DNA from: Scleropages formosus
Taxonomy: Eukaryota > Chordata > Actinopteri > Osteoglossiformes > Osteoglossidae
Direction: 5' to 3'
NCBI RefSeq assembly: GCF_900964775.1
Contig: NC_041829.1
Location: 17,604,715-17,668,714, forward strand
DNA: 64,000 nt
Positions 25,254 through 35,619 of the stretch are shown piece by piece; position 1 is the stretch's first letter; each line of letters begins with the position of its first letter. The position numbers and the translations under genes were made by a program. The notes below the pieces were generated by a model. It saw nothing but the letters and a program-made list of their open reading frames with translations. It did no database searches and was not told where the DNA came from.

Positions 25254-25259
25254 AATAAA
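25254..25259 (+). terminator. polr3d: polr3d polyadenylation signal
   Basis: AATAAA about 180 bases after the polr3d stop. A T/G-rich stretch follows. The tfam gene ends convergently about 340 bases further on. Confidence 0.75.
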
Positions 25260-25602
25260 CATGTTTATTGTGCTATTAATGGTTATGAAAAACATTGAAT
25301 TCTTTGTCTAAACCATACAAATCGGATACATCGAATGCAGAGTTTAATTACTATTTCAGTACTTTATGAATAAACTGGCCATTTTACTTGCATCTATTTA
25401 GTTAACAAAGCAACACGACATCTTAGCATATATGACTTCTGAAAAGTACAAAGTGGAGTCTTCATTTCCTTTTATTTACAGAGCTGAAACAGTTGTGTGG
25501 ACCTCTACTTGAGGTCAAAGGCATCACAACTTGCTCATGACACTCAGTCACAGTATGTATAGGAACACAAATACTTAGAGGTGTATCCCTGTTCTACAGT
25601 GA

Positions 25603-25608
25603 TTTTAT
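25603..25608 (-). terminator. tfam: tfam polyadenylation signal
   Basis: AATAAA on the minus strand, only about 33 bases after the tfam stop codon, so the shortest 3' UTR would be very short. A longer alternative is possible but would overlap the end of polr3d. Confidence 0.5.
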
Positions 25609-25640
25609 TCAGGACGGTCTTGCCTTTATGACGGATGCGA

Positions 25641-27994
25641 TCACTCTTCAGCCTTTCTACTCTTCCGTGTTGCCTTGTTTGCCGCCGTGGTATCTAACTC
25701 CTTACTGCCTGCAGGATTCACACTTCCTTTGGTTTTAATTGTCTTGACTCTGGACTTCTTTTTACCTCGTTTTGGAGATGCTGTTTTTTTAACCTTACTA
25801 ACAGTCCTTCGAATGAGGTCCTCCCTTCCAATCTCTGTCATGTGTTCCTCCCAAGCTTTCATTTCATTTCTGTAACGCACTTTATCGTCTTCGGCTTGTT
25901 GCAAGTACACCTTAGATGGATAGCAAAAAGGTGCAGGTCTTCATCAATACCGTGACTGTAATGTTACAGTAAAACAAGAGCAATCTTTCCAGTTGAAATG
26001 CTGAGCTCTCACCTGTTTCTCTGCCTCACTCAATTTCTTCCAGGCATCCATCAAAGTCTTTGCCTTTGCCTAATGTAGAAAGGTAGTTGTTCTTAGATTT
26101 ACCAGCACAAAATACATGAAATGTTTTCTAAAGACTAACAGGAAATGTAATTTTCACTACAGATAATTCTCACAATCATTGTTGCTCCTTTTGTTTCTGC
26201 ATAATTCTCTGTGATGAAGATGATGAGGGCAGTCCGGGGACGCTTAGGTTTACCAAGATTTCTCAGCTCCTGGGAACAAAAACAAACTAAATTATAACCA
26301 GACATACACTGATTTGTTGCGGCACTGAGTGGAATGTCTATTGTCACAATTTTATTCACTAAGCTGTCTGTAAGGGGAAAAAAGTGATAAAATCCATTCC
26401 CATCACCATAACTTGTTTTCTGAAGCCATCTGTCTCCTCAGTAAAATTACCTATTTGCACCCACCCCTAACCACTTCTGGTCTTGCCATGTCCTAAATCC
26501 TGTCCACCTTTGGACATCATCTCTTAATTGCACTGCTGTTTGCCCACTATGTTCATTTCCACACTCAGTTGTACTGTTGTACAAATGTAAATATTGCTGT
26601 TGTCTATCATTTGCATTACTGTTGTCTTGTTTATTACTTGGACATGGTGATTGTTTTGCATATTACTACTGTCCGGTGTTTCATGTTTGGCACCAAAGTT
26701 TCACACATCCTCTGCCCTTCTCTTAGAACACGTTTTCACAATGTTTAAATAACAAAGTTGAAGATTACATGTTTATAGCGCATTTTTATACAGACTCAAA
26801 AGATCCAGGTTCATATTCCAGCTCCAAATCTCATACTCTCGATCTATTTACCTTGAACTACCCCGGCAAAAATTACCCAGCTGTATAAATGGATGAATCA
26901 ATGCAACAGTTGATAATAATGCAAAAATGCAGTGCAACAATGGAAGTCACTTTGAAAAAAATCCATCCATATAATTTAAATAATTGTTTGTCCTGGTCGG
27001 GGTTGCGGTGATTTGGAACCTACCCCACAGTCACTGGGCACAAGTCTGAGGGGGGTCTGAGGCATGATTTTACTCACCCTCTTCTTCCTGGTGGCCTTCC
27101 TCTTTGCCAGTTTCTCTCTCTTTTCTTCCTTCAATGCAGCAGACTGAGCAGGAGTGAGCTGGGCTCTGTACCGCTCCATCTCAGCATTGTACTGCTCCCT
27201 GGAAGCAGCTGATGCCTCAATAAAGGGCTTCAAAAAATAACAATTTATCAATATATGCACAGCTGTGAAACCACCTGATGCCTTAAGAGTATTTCTGTAT
27301 CTGACTGTTTCCAAATAATTATGAATTGTGCAAATTTGTAAATAATGCAAACAGCACATTTAACATTCAACCGACAACATACTTGATTAGACAGATGACA
27401 AAGGGCCATTTTTATGTATAGTAAGACATTCGCTACTATACTTAAAAATAACTATAGAAATACAGATAGACCAACAGATACACAAATATGCAAATGTGCC
27501 TACAAAAGTGAGCCAAAATCACCGCTGAACAGCATACAAAGCTGGTACATACTCCCCCCAAAAAGTCTTAAAGCTGTTCTTGTAGCAAAGGGTGGCTCTA
27601 CCAAGTGTTAATGAGCAGGTGCTGAACGCAAAAAGAACACTGCAGATGATTTTTCTTGAATACTATTTACTAATATAATGTTTTATATAATTAAAATTTT
27701 CAGTGTTTTTGTTGTAAAATAAAAGTAGGAAATATCAATGTAAAATTTGTGATTTAAAAAAATAGTGGTGGTAGACTAGAGGGATGTGGTGGCGCAGCGG
27801 GTTTGGCCTGTGCCTGCTCTCTGGTAGGTCTGGGGTTCGACTCCCATTTGGGGTGCCGTGCGACGGACTGGCGTCCCGTCCTGGGTGTCCCCCCTCCCCC
27901 TCCCCCTCCCCCTCCCCCTCTATCCTTGCACCATGTGTTGCCGGGTTAGGCTCCGGCTCGCCGCGACCCCGCTCGGGACAAGAGGTTTCAGGCA

Positions 27995-28036
<42 letters not shown>

Positions 28037-29163
28037 TAGTAAACTATGGAAGGCACTGTAAACACAGATGTACACAAGGTAAAAGACAGACATCTACACA
28101 TCTAGTATAGATATATGTATAAACAGACAAACATATACAAAGATTTATAAACAGTATATAGTGACAGGTTTTAAGGTATGGTATACAGTTTATACTGATT
28201 ATAAAGGGGCAGTTCTTACCTTTTTTTGCTCAGGTGTCATTTCCCTCCATTTCTGTCCAATCTTTCGACTAAGATCAACAACTTTGGCCTCTGGTTAAAG
28301 GATATTTGATGCATGACGTCAGTATTTAGTGAGAGACCGACAGACACAGATGATATGGCGACAGAGAGAGAGGGATAGGCAGGCAGACAGCGAGACAAGA
28401 GACAGGAAGAGACACGCAGAGAAAGAGCGAGAGACACACAGACACAAAAAATGACAGACAGAGACATGAGACAGACAGACACATGAGACAGACAGAGACA
28501 TACAGGCAGGCAGGCAGGCAGGCAGAAAGAAAGACGCACGGATAAGAGTGAGAGACAGAGACAGGCAGAGACGGACAGAGACATCAATCATACAGACAGA
28601 GAGACAGACACGACGGACAGTGAGTCTCTGGCTGCTGAGAGACACACTGAACTCCACCTGGGAACTGGCGCAGGGCGAGGGGCCACTGCTGCTCGGCGAA
28701 ATGCATGTAGCTCGTCTTGGGTCTCTTCGGGGGGCCGTCCGAGGAACTGCCGAAGCACCGGGCCGCCGGGAGCGCGGAGACACACCTGCGCCTGCGCACA
28801 TACACGCGCACGCTTGATCAAAAAGAACGTACTTGAACGGTCACTCAGCGGCGGTGAGAAGTATGAATCCGCGCGCTGGTCCCTAGTCGCCGCGTTAACC
28901 AGAGCTGGAGGTTAGTGATAAAAAACCCAGTTCCCAGCAGCTCTTCTCCTCCTCGTACTCACACCTTTCACTGGCATTTATATTTAATTTCTCAAATATT
29001 AAATGCAGCCAACTCGCGGCTCCTGCACAACACAGGGAGATGCTGCGTCCAGCAGAACTTACCTCAGAACAGAGGCGCTGGTAACCAGCCTGGTTTGCAG
29101 GAACCCCAGGGGTTTGAGCAGGAGGCGCGCTCCCGCGGCCACGGCGACGCCGCACGTGAGCAT
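25641..29163 (-). CDS. tfam: Mitochondrial transcription factor A, copy 1
   Basis: TFAM packages mtDNA into nucleoids and bends the mitochondrial promoters to start transcription. Seven coding exons on the minus strand join in frame: 29163-29063, 28785-28658, 28290-28220, 27227-27078, 26269-26174, 26069-26013 and 25910-25641, giving 290 codons. Residues 1-45 are rich in R/L/A with few acids (MLTCGVAVAAGARLLLKPLG), fitting a mitochondrial presequence. HMG box A starts near 54 (KRPKTSYMHF), the basic linker ends in RKATRKKR (about 143-150), and box B starts near 157 (KPKRPRTALIIF). The human intercalating residues Leu58 and Leu182 align with Met61 and Ala185. After box B comes a basic tail of about 50 residues (KKTASPKRGKKKSR), about twice the human tail. 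A related gene follows in tandem at 31776-34958. I am sure of the family; the exact presequence start is less certain. Confidence 0.95.
26810..26910 (+). mobile_element. SINE family A, partial, in tfam intron 4
   Basis: Body traces only: CCAGGTTCATATTCCAGCTC, ATTACCCAGCTGTATAAATG. Confidence 0.65.
26985..27055 (-). mobile_element. SINE family B-like 3' fragment
   Basis: The stretch TGTCCTGGTCGGGGTTGCGG and ACCTACCCCACAGTCACTGG is the complement of a diverged family B tail. It lies just beyond the 3' side of tfam exon 4. Confidence 0.6.
27781..28034 (+). mobile_element. SINE family B in tfam intron 3, with CCCCCT expansion and (TG)n
   Basis: Full-length copy starting GGGATGTGGTGGCGCAGCGG. 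The C/T-rich block in mid-body has expanded to five CCCCCT-type units at 27889-27919, and the 3' end carries about 24 TG units (27985-28034). Confidence 0.9.
28330..28615. repeat. Purine-rich GACAGA-type minisatellite in tfam intron 2
   Basis: Irregular GACA, GAGA and CAGACAGA units, with a (GGCA)n core at 28505-28522, fill the intron close to exon 2. Reading frames across it are low complexity. Confidence 0.85.
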
Positions 29164-29471
29164 CGTGGTTCGCGCAAATTAATGTCTGCGCAAACACATG
29201 CGGTCGTGCACTGAGCTGAGAAAGACTTCTTTCAGAGTGGACGGGTCGTCGCTTTGCCCGCAGACCTTGAGCTCCGCACAGGGCATGGAAGGTAACAAGG
29301 CGCTCAAAGCATCATCCAGGCCCAAGAAGGGGGCGTTGGAACCGCGGTAAACTTACACTTCCGACTTCGCTGAATGTGAGAGATAACGACAGAGTAGTTT
29401 ATACTTCCGATTCACGGAAATTAACTGTACGAAAATAAAGCAGAGCTATTAACTGCACAGTCTTAGTTATC

Positions 29472-29509
<38 letters not shown>

Positions 29510-29615
29510 CAAAGATCAAGCGGGATAATGCAGGGAATCGATCACTTCGAGCTTTGCTTCACAAGTTAACCAATGAGAGTGGACAAAACTGGAGCTCTCG
29601 ACCAATCAAAAGGCG
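29164..29615 (-). promoter_or_regulatory. tfam: tfam copy 1 promoter with two ETS/GABP motifs
   Basis: On the minus strand CGGAAGT occurs at 29363-29357 and 29409-29403, about 195 and 240 bases upstream of the start codon. CGGAAGT is the core bound by GABP (NRF-2), a known activator of human TFAM. CCAAT sequences occur at 29570-29574 and 29602-29606. A T run of about 39 at 29472-29509 separates the two groups. The motifs are seen; their use is inferred. Confidence 0.55.
29472..29509. repeat. poly(T) run
   Basis: About 38 uninterrupted T residues upstream of tfam. Confidence 0.9.
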
Positions 29616-29619
29616 AATT

Positions 29620-31700
29620 ACCGTACGGTTTTTTTACATACTCTCCCTCAGTTGTTGCTGAAGTGCATTGTGGGAAGACCAGTTGACTCTTAAAATATGG
29701 AAAGATTTGAAATCGCGCTTTCGACAGCGGTAAAATACACCGAATGAAGTCAACAAAAACATTTTATTTTTATCTTAAAATTAAGCCGAGACCATATTTG
29801 TTTATAGATGTATTTGTGTACAGGTATAAAAGAGTTCTCAAATTTGTGCAAAACGGATCAAAGAGTGTTCTAGCTTTCTCTCATGAGAAAATTACTTCAG
29901 AGTTTGTATCCCCTAGTCTAGTTTAATTTTGTTTAAAAAAGTGGGTGGTATAGAATATTTACTTAAATGCAGTTTTGATATGGGGAAAATCCCGTAGAAA
30001 CTAGTTTTCATAAACAAGTACTCCTTACATGGTCACTTTGTATAAACATAACAAGTGTGTATTTTCCCCACACAAATACTCCATCGTGAACAATAGATAG
30101 ATAAAAGTTAGAAAAAAAAATTTTTTTTTTGAAAATTTGATTCAAAATGGCATAATTTGGGTAAAACTAATCAGTACTGTTGGTGAAACATTACATTAAA
30201 TTTGTTAATAGGTACAGTGTTTCAATTAATTTGTCAATATTTCTGTGTAATTACTGCACTTCCTATGGAAATATTGACTTTGTTTCAAAATCAAAATGAT
30301 CATCTGTTAGCAACATTTGAAGAATTTACAACACGTATCAGACTACAAGAAAAGGATATTCTGAGTCATGGATGTAATAAACTTTTAAGATCTATACAGC
30401 AAGTGTATGGTATCCTTGCAGTTACAATTATATGGGAACTCCTCATTTATGAAACAGATATATTGGAAAAAATATGGATGATCCCCAATAAATATTGTAT
30501 AACAAGGTTTATGATGTTTCATATAAATTACTCCATGAAATCTGCCCAATAAAGACCCTTTTTATGTAATGATTTAAGATGAATATAAGATACTTTCTCA
30601 TTCTATGCAATGCAATGAAATTTTGTGTGGCAACCCTCAAACAGCAGCAGAAGGAACACTTAAAATAAATAATATGATCAATGCACTTTTTGTGAAAGTA
30701 GCCATGAAAATATTCTAAATTTATTTTGGTTTTGTCCCTTGGTATTATATTAAAAAGAAACTAATAGTGATATTAAAACTTTCTACTGAAAATTACTTTT
30801 AAAAAAATCTTTGTAATTGACTTATCATATTGATGCATTATTACATACACAAAACAAGGTGGTGTAAAGAGTCCAATCTTTAACACTTAATTTATATGTG
30901 AAATGTACTTGCAAGCAATTTCAAAATATATACAGTATGAAAGCAAGGCATACCTTATCCTTGTTTTCTCCATTTTTTCTTTTTTCCATAATGTGTGTTT
31001 GTGTTGTAATGTGTACATCTGTTGTTTTTTTCATTTTTTTTTTTATTATAAAAAGTGAGTTTGCATTATTACATGTCATATTGCTAGAGCAGATGACAAA
31101 GGAAGAATATGTAAGATCACTTTTATAACACGAGCAACCTGTGAAAATTGTTTTTATTCCATGTTTAACATCAATAATGAATTATAAGCCATCTCCTGTT
31201 CCTTGGGATAAATGTTGTGTGAAAAATGTACATTCTACGTTCAGGTTAAGGAAAGAAAGTGAACCCATTAAAACCAGCAAGACCACATTTTTACATTTTA
31301 ATACGATACGATAGAACATTAGTTCAGTTATTCTCCAACTTAATGAAAACACTAAATTATAATGTGGAAAAACACCTTTTTCAAAACTTATAATCAATGA
31401 AAAAGTCTTTAACACATATCATGAATGATACAACTGAAGGAACTGAACATACAGTTCTTTAAAAGTCAAAACACCGACTGAGGTCTAGAAATGTATATTT
31501 TAAACAGGAAAAAAAAAAAAAATCATCATTCACATTTGGATCAATTTAACATTTAAAAAAAAAATTTTCTACATTATCTCCAGTTGCATACAATATCCAT
31601 TGTCTCTTAGCACGATCACTTTATAACCTTAGAAAAATACTAAAACTTTTAGTGCTGAAAATCCATCACAGAGTCTGGGACTACTATTTACAAGTGCTGA
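29620..31700. other. Spacer between the two tfam genes
   Basis: AT-rich, without a recognisable host exon. It includes the L1-like relic listed separately. The 3' UTR of the second tfam copy must lie in the part nearest 31775; no single convincing polyadenylation signal was chosen. Confidence 0.6.
30200..30780 (+). mobile_element. L1-type LINE relic, reverse transcriptase 3' end
   Basis: Plus-strand frames near 30505-30560 and 30685-30750 read KLLHEICPIKTLF and CTFCESSHENILNLFWFCP. This C-x2-C followed by a HLFW-like motif is the pattern at the C-terminal end of L1 ORF2 proteins. The frames are broken and only the far 3' end of the element is present. Confidence 0.65.
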
Positions 31701-31775
31701 ACTTCAGGTTCTTCTGTCTTTAACCTGCTACATCAGCTTTCCTTTCAATTCAGCCAACTGCAGTGTAGCTTAAAG

Positions 31776-34700
31776 TCACCTTTGCTTTAACGGACTCAAC
31801 TCTAAACTTTTTGTTCCCTTATTTTGCTCCCTGGACCTTTTTTCTCCAGTAGATTTCTTTCGAACGAGGTCCTCCCTTCCCATCTTGATCATTTGCTCTT
31901 CCCAGGTCTTCATTTCAACTTTGTAACGGATTCTGTCATCTTCTGCGAGCTGCAGGTAGGCCTTAAAAGGAGTAGATATACCTATGTGAACCCCATTAAC
32001 ATAATAATGATATGCTGTATGTGACGAGATTGAGGCTATGAGGATGACATGAAATTATATAGAAATCGTGAAATATTTTTCCAGTTTCATGCAGTAAGAC
32101 TCACTTGTTTCTGGGCAGCATACAAGTTCATCCAGATGTCCATTAAGGCTTTCATCTTGGCCTACCAATGGAAAAATTGGACAGACTCAAAACAGGCACT
32201 ACTGTGTTTAAAAATGACAGCTGTAAAAATAAAAATAAAAAAAGCAAATTCATTGCATGTGAAAAGAACAGTTTGTAGATCTCACCACTGCTGTTTTTCC
32301 TTTTGCTTCTTCAAAATGCTCTGTCATAAAGATGTTGACAGCAGTCCTGGGGCGCTTGGGCTTTCCCAGACTTTTCAGTTCCTGGTAAATCCACAAAAAT
32401 TAATAAACTGCATAGGAAGTGACTTCAAAACATCTTACTTTTATTTCTATATACAGCCTATGACACGATTTTCCATTCCACTTTAACTGCAGCCCAAATA
32501 TCATTTGTATTCACTTGGAAAATTTCTACACACAATACTGGGTTACAGGGTATTATTAAGCAAAAATGTATTCTTTACAGCCAAGCAATGGTTTCCCCAC
32601 ACAATATTCTCTGGGAACACATACACACAACGTCTACAACCGCTTGTCCCGAGCAGGGTTGCGGCAAACCAGAGCCCAACCCGGCAGCACAGGGCCGGAG
32701 GGGGTGGGGACACACCCCGGATAGGACACCAGTCCACCGCAAGGCACCACACAGCGGCCCCCGGCCAAACCTGCTGCACCACCGCACCCCCCATTAGAGG
32801 AACACATTGCTCTGTTTCTATTATCAGAATCAGAACGAGTTTTATTGCCAAGTATGTTCACACATACAAGGAATTTGTCTTGGTGACAGAAACTTCCACA
32901 GCACAGACAGAATGACAGTAACAAGACACAGATGAGAAGATAGAATGTGAATAAAGGATAAAAAAATATAAAAAAATAAAGTACACAATATACAAAAATA
33001 GTCACTAGACATATGTATGTACAGGTATGTTCTATACAAATGCAAGGGAATGTGAGTAAGAGATATAAAGATATAAATAGAATTATTATTATTATTACAC
33101 TATAATAATCCAGTACAATACAAGACAAAACTGTGGAAAAGAGTGAGGATTAGAAAGACTACTCGCCCTCTTTTTCTTGGTGGCCTCTTTTTTGGCCATG
33201 CTTTCCCGCTTCTTCTTTTCCAAAAGAGCAGACTGATCCCGAGTGAGCTGGGCTTTGTACTTCTCCATCTCGGCATAATACTGCTGCATGGCTGCTGCTG
33301 ATGTGTCCACGTAGGGCTTTAAGAACATTTCCAAATTCTGACTTAAATCAAAAACACACCTGTTGCACCTGCTCCAGGAGGTCAAGGTTAACTAGTGGAA
33401 CCTTAAGCTGTTTTTCACCAACTTGAAAATAATACAGTATATAATATAGAAAATAATCTACTCCAGCATGCAATAATTAAATATGCATATGGTGTTATTC
33501 TGTTAAATCACTTGTGATTGTTTGTGTATCATATTATTTAAAAAAAAAACAAAAAAATTAGGAGGAGGTTATCAGGATTCGTCTATCCTGCGTTTATGCA
33601 CCTACTCGAGCAATGAACATCGGTGCATCAAGTGGAAGGTAACAAACCAGGTTTACTTAAGAGTCATATGTCTGCAGCCATGTCTCTTTCTCTTAATGTA
33701 ATGCACAAATTGCATTTTTGATGAGATGTACATCACTTTGGACAAAAGCGTCTGCTAAATGAATAAATTTAAATGTATATTTCATTTCATTTCAACTGGC
33801 AACACCTCCACCATTAAAATCATCATACACTGGTACTGGAAAACAAATTACAGTCTTTTCAATTTCCCACACATGTTCAATATATGCAAGGACTTTTTTT
33901 GCCCACAAACTAAAGGATAAACAGGTAGTGAGTATTATTAAACTAAAGTACGGCCTTACCCTTTTCTGCTCAGTTGTGAGCTCCTTCCACCGCTGTGCAA
34001 CTTCTCGAGTTACATCAGGAACCGAGAGTCCTGAGAACGAGAATCGTGTTAAAATGACACATTTGTGACAAACACCTGTACATAACGGTAGCACAACTAA
34101 AAAACAATCATGCCGTGTTTAAACAGAGTTGTGTGGGTCATATCCGCCAAATTATTTGGCAAATAAGCTTCAAGAGGGGGTCGATGCGGACTGCATTTCA
34201 CCTGGACGCTGGGCGACTATGAGGGGCCTCTGCTGCTGCGCATATCGCATGTAGGCATTCAGGGGCTTCTTCGGGGGTCCGTCCGCGCTGGAGCCGAAAG
34301 CCCTGAGTGCTGAACCCACAACACCGGTGCACCTTAACACAGCAGGGATGGGGAATGGTGGAGCAGTAACACAGAGCATGGTTGAAAACCACACTTTTAC
34401 ACTCCCTCCTCATGACACTGTCTTTCTGTCCTAAAAGTGCACATGGACATAGTTCCATATTATTCATAGGGGGTTGCGGTTGGACATGATCAAGGACACA
34501 TGGATGGATCATGGTAGCGTAGTGCTGCTGCCTTGGACCCCAAAGGTTGCAGGTTTGAGTCTCACCTCCACCTGTACCCTTGAGCAAGGTACTACCCAAC
34601 TTGCTCCAGTAAAATTACCCACCTATGGGTAAATAACTGTAAAAAAAAACATTCAAGTTGCTTTTATTAAGAAAAATGTAGGCTAAACAAAAAGGTAAAT

Positions 34701-34958
34701 GTAATGCATGATTCCCAGAGACGTATATTTTTAAAAAAACTTAGACACACTTAAAAGTCGTTACAAACATGACTACAGAGAAGACAATTTAGAACAGATA
34801 ACTTATGACTACTCTCATTTTAATGAATTTATGATGATCATCATGTTCTTCTTCGTATCCCTCCTTCGTACTTACCGAGCTGCACCAATGCAAAGACTGA
34901 CTCTGAGCTCTTTGCCCAGAAGGGTGATACACGACGAAAATAAGGTGCAGGGCACCAT
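31776..34958 (-). CDS. tfam: TFAM-like HMG-box protein, second tandem copy
   Basis: A second complete TFAM-family gene. Seven coding exons join in frame: 34958-34876, 34332-34202, 34030-33960, 33316-33167, 32381-32286, 32161-32105 and 31961-31776, giving 257 codons. Exons 3-6 have exactly the lengths of copy 1 (71, 150, 96 and 57 bases) and all intron phases agree. The first exon codes MVPCTLFSSCITLLGKELRV, a plausible but less basic mitochondrial presequence. HMG box A starts near 49 (KKPLNAYMRY), the linker ends KKEATKKKR, and box B starts near 152 (KPKRPRTAVNIF). Human Leu58 and Leu182 align with Met56 and Met180. The tail after box B is only about 25 residues. By eye the paralogs share about 55-65% in exons 4 and 5. 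Intron 4 has a GC donor. There is no sign of decay, so I call it a functional gene, probably mitochondrial. Confidence 0.9.
32622..32793 (-). mobile_element. SINE family B in tfam copy 2 intron 4
   Basis: Minus-strand copy, GGGGGGTGCGGTGGTGCAGC head, shortened and diverged, with no long dinucleotide tail. Confidence 0.85.
32823..32935 (-). repeat. Dispersed repeat fragment, family uncertain
   Basis: The phrase AGTTTTATTGCCAAGTATGT followed by ACACATACAAGGAATTTGTC is one I remember as widespread in teleost genomes. It reads like a retroposon 3' end, but I cannot assign the family. Confidence 0.5.
33690..33778 (+). mobile_element. L2-type LINE 3' tail fragment
   Basis: AATGTAATGCACAAATTGCA, then ATCACTTTGGACAAAAGCGT and CTGCTAAATGAATAAATTTA. 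This is the L2-type end without a SINE head. Confidence 0.75.
34505..34645 (+). mobile_element. SINE family A in tfam copy 2 intron 1
   Basis: Head with GGTTGCAGGTTTGAGTCTCA and body CTTGAGCAAGGTACTACCCA, then AAAATTACCCACCTATGGG. Confidence 0.8.
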
Positions 34959-35215
34959 TTTCTACAAAATCACAATCTTAGTACAAATATGCATTGGTTG
35001 GGACGGTCGGACATAAACACTCCAGAACCAAGTTCATGAAAATAAACTGGTCCGCACGGGCATGACCGCGTCAGTCCCAAATAGCAGGCTGAAGAACCGC
35101 GCTGAATTTTTCCCATTGGTTGCGTAACGCGTCACTACTACGTCATACGCATTTACGTACTTTTCACGAGTCAATGAGAATTGAGGGGATTTTGCTCCTC
35201 CACCAATCAGAATAA
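34959..35215 (-). promoter_or_regulatory. tfam: tfam copy 2 promoter with CCAAT and CRE-like motifs
   Basis: Three CCAAT boxes occur: 34997-34993 and 35119-35115 on the minus strand, and 35203-35207 on the plus strand. A TACGTCA half-CRE lies at 35139-35145. The CGGAAGT motif seen upstream of copy 1 was not found here. The motifs are seen; regulation is inferred. Confidence 0.5.
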
Positions 35216-35431
35216 GGAACAAGAAGGTTCTCACACGCCTTCATGCTGTCGAAATAAGGAGGTTCCTGTTGTCGAGGGGCCCTATGGGAAAATGAGTCTT
35301 AGTGCTGGAAGCGACCGCTTCACCCTAAAAGACAGCAGTCTAATAGTAATTCTTCTTAAATGGCGTGAACCGGCAACCTTCAGGTAACAAATTATTAGTC
35401 CTTTACCGCTACTCGAACTGTTGTGTATCAT

Positions 35432-35612
35432 ACACACACACACAGTCTGAAACCGCTTGTTCCAAGCCGGGTCGCGGCGATCACAGGGTGAAGGGTTGCA
35501 GGGGGAGGGGACACACCAGGACGGGATGCCAGTCCGTCGCAAGGCACTCCAAGGGGGACTCGAACCCCAGACCCGCCAAAGAGCAAAACCCGGCTAAAGC
35601 CGCTGCACCTGT
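35432..35612 (-). mobile_element. SINE family B
   Basis: Minus-strand copy with a short CA run at 35430-35443 and the GGACTGGCATCCCGTCCTGG phrase. Confidence 0.85.
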
Positions 35613-35619
35613 TGTGTGT

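Noticed and set aside
28330-28615. Possible CRISPR-like repeat array
   Set aside because: Units are irregular purine repeats without spacers of fixed length, in a vertebrate intron.
28786-28800. NRF-1-like GCGCAGGCGCAG upstream of tfam exon 2
   Set aside because: It sits at the intron 1 acceptor, downstream of the start codon exon; position argues against promoter use, though not decisively.
30898-31128. 76-codon plus-strand open frame with hydrophobic stretch
   Set aside because: T-rich sequence beyond the L1-like relic; hydrophobicity follows from T-rich codons.
33160-33170. Reading the GC donor in tfam copy 2 as a sign of a pseudogene
   Set aside because: GC-AG introns with otherwise strong donors are normal, and all other splice sites and the frame are intact.
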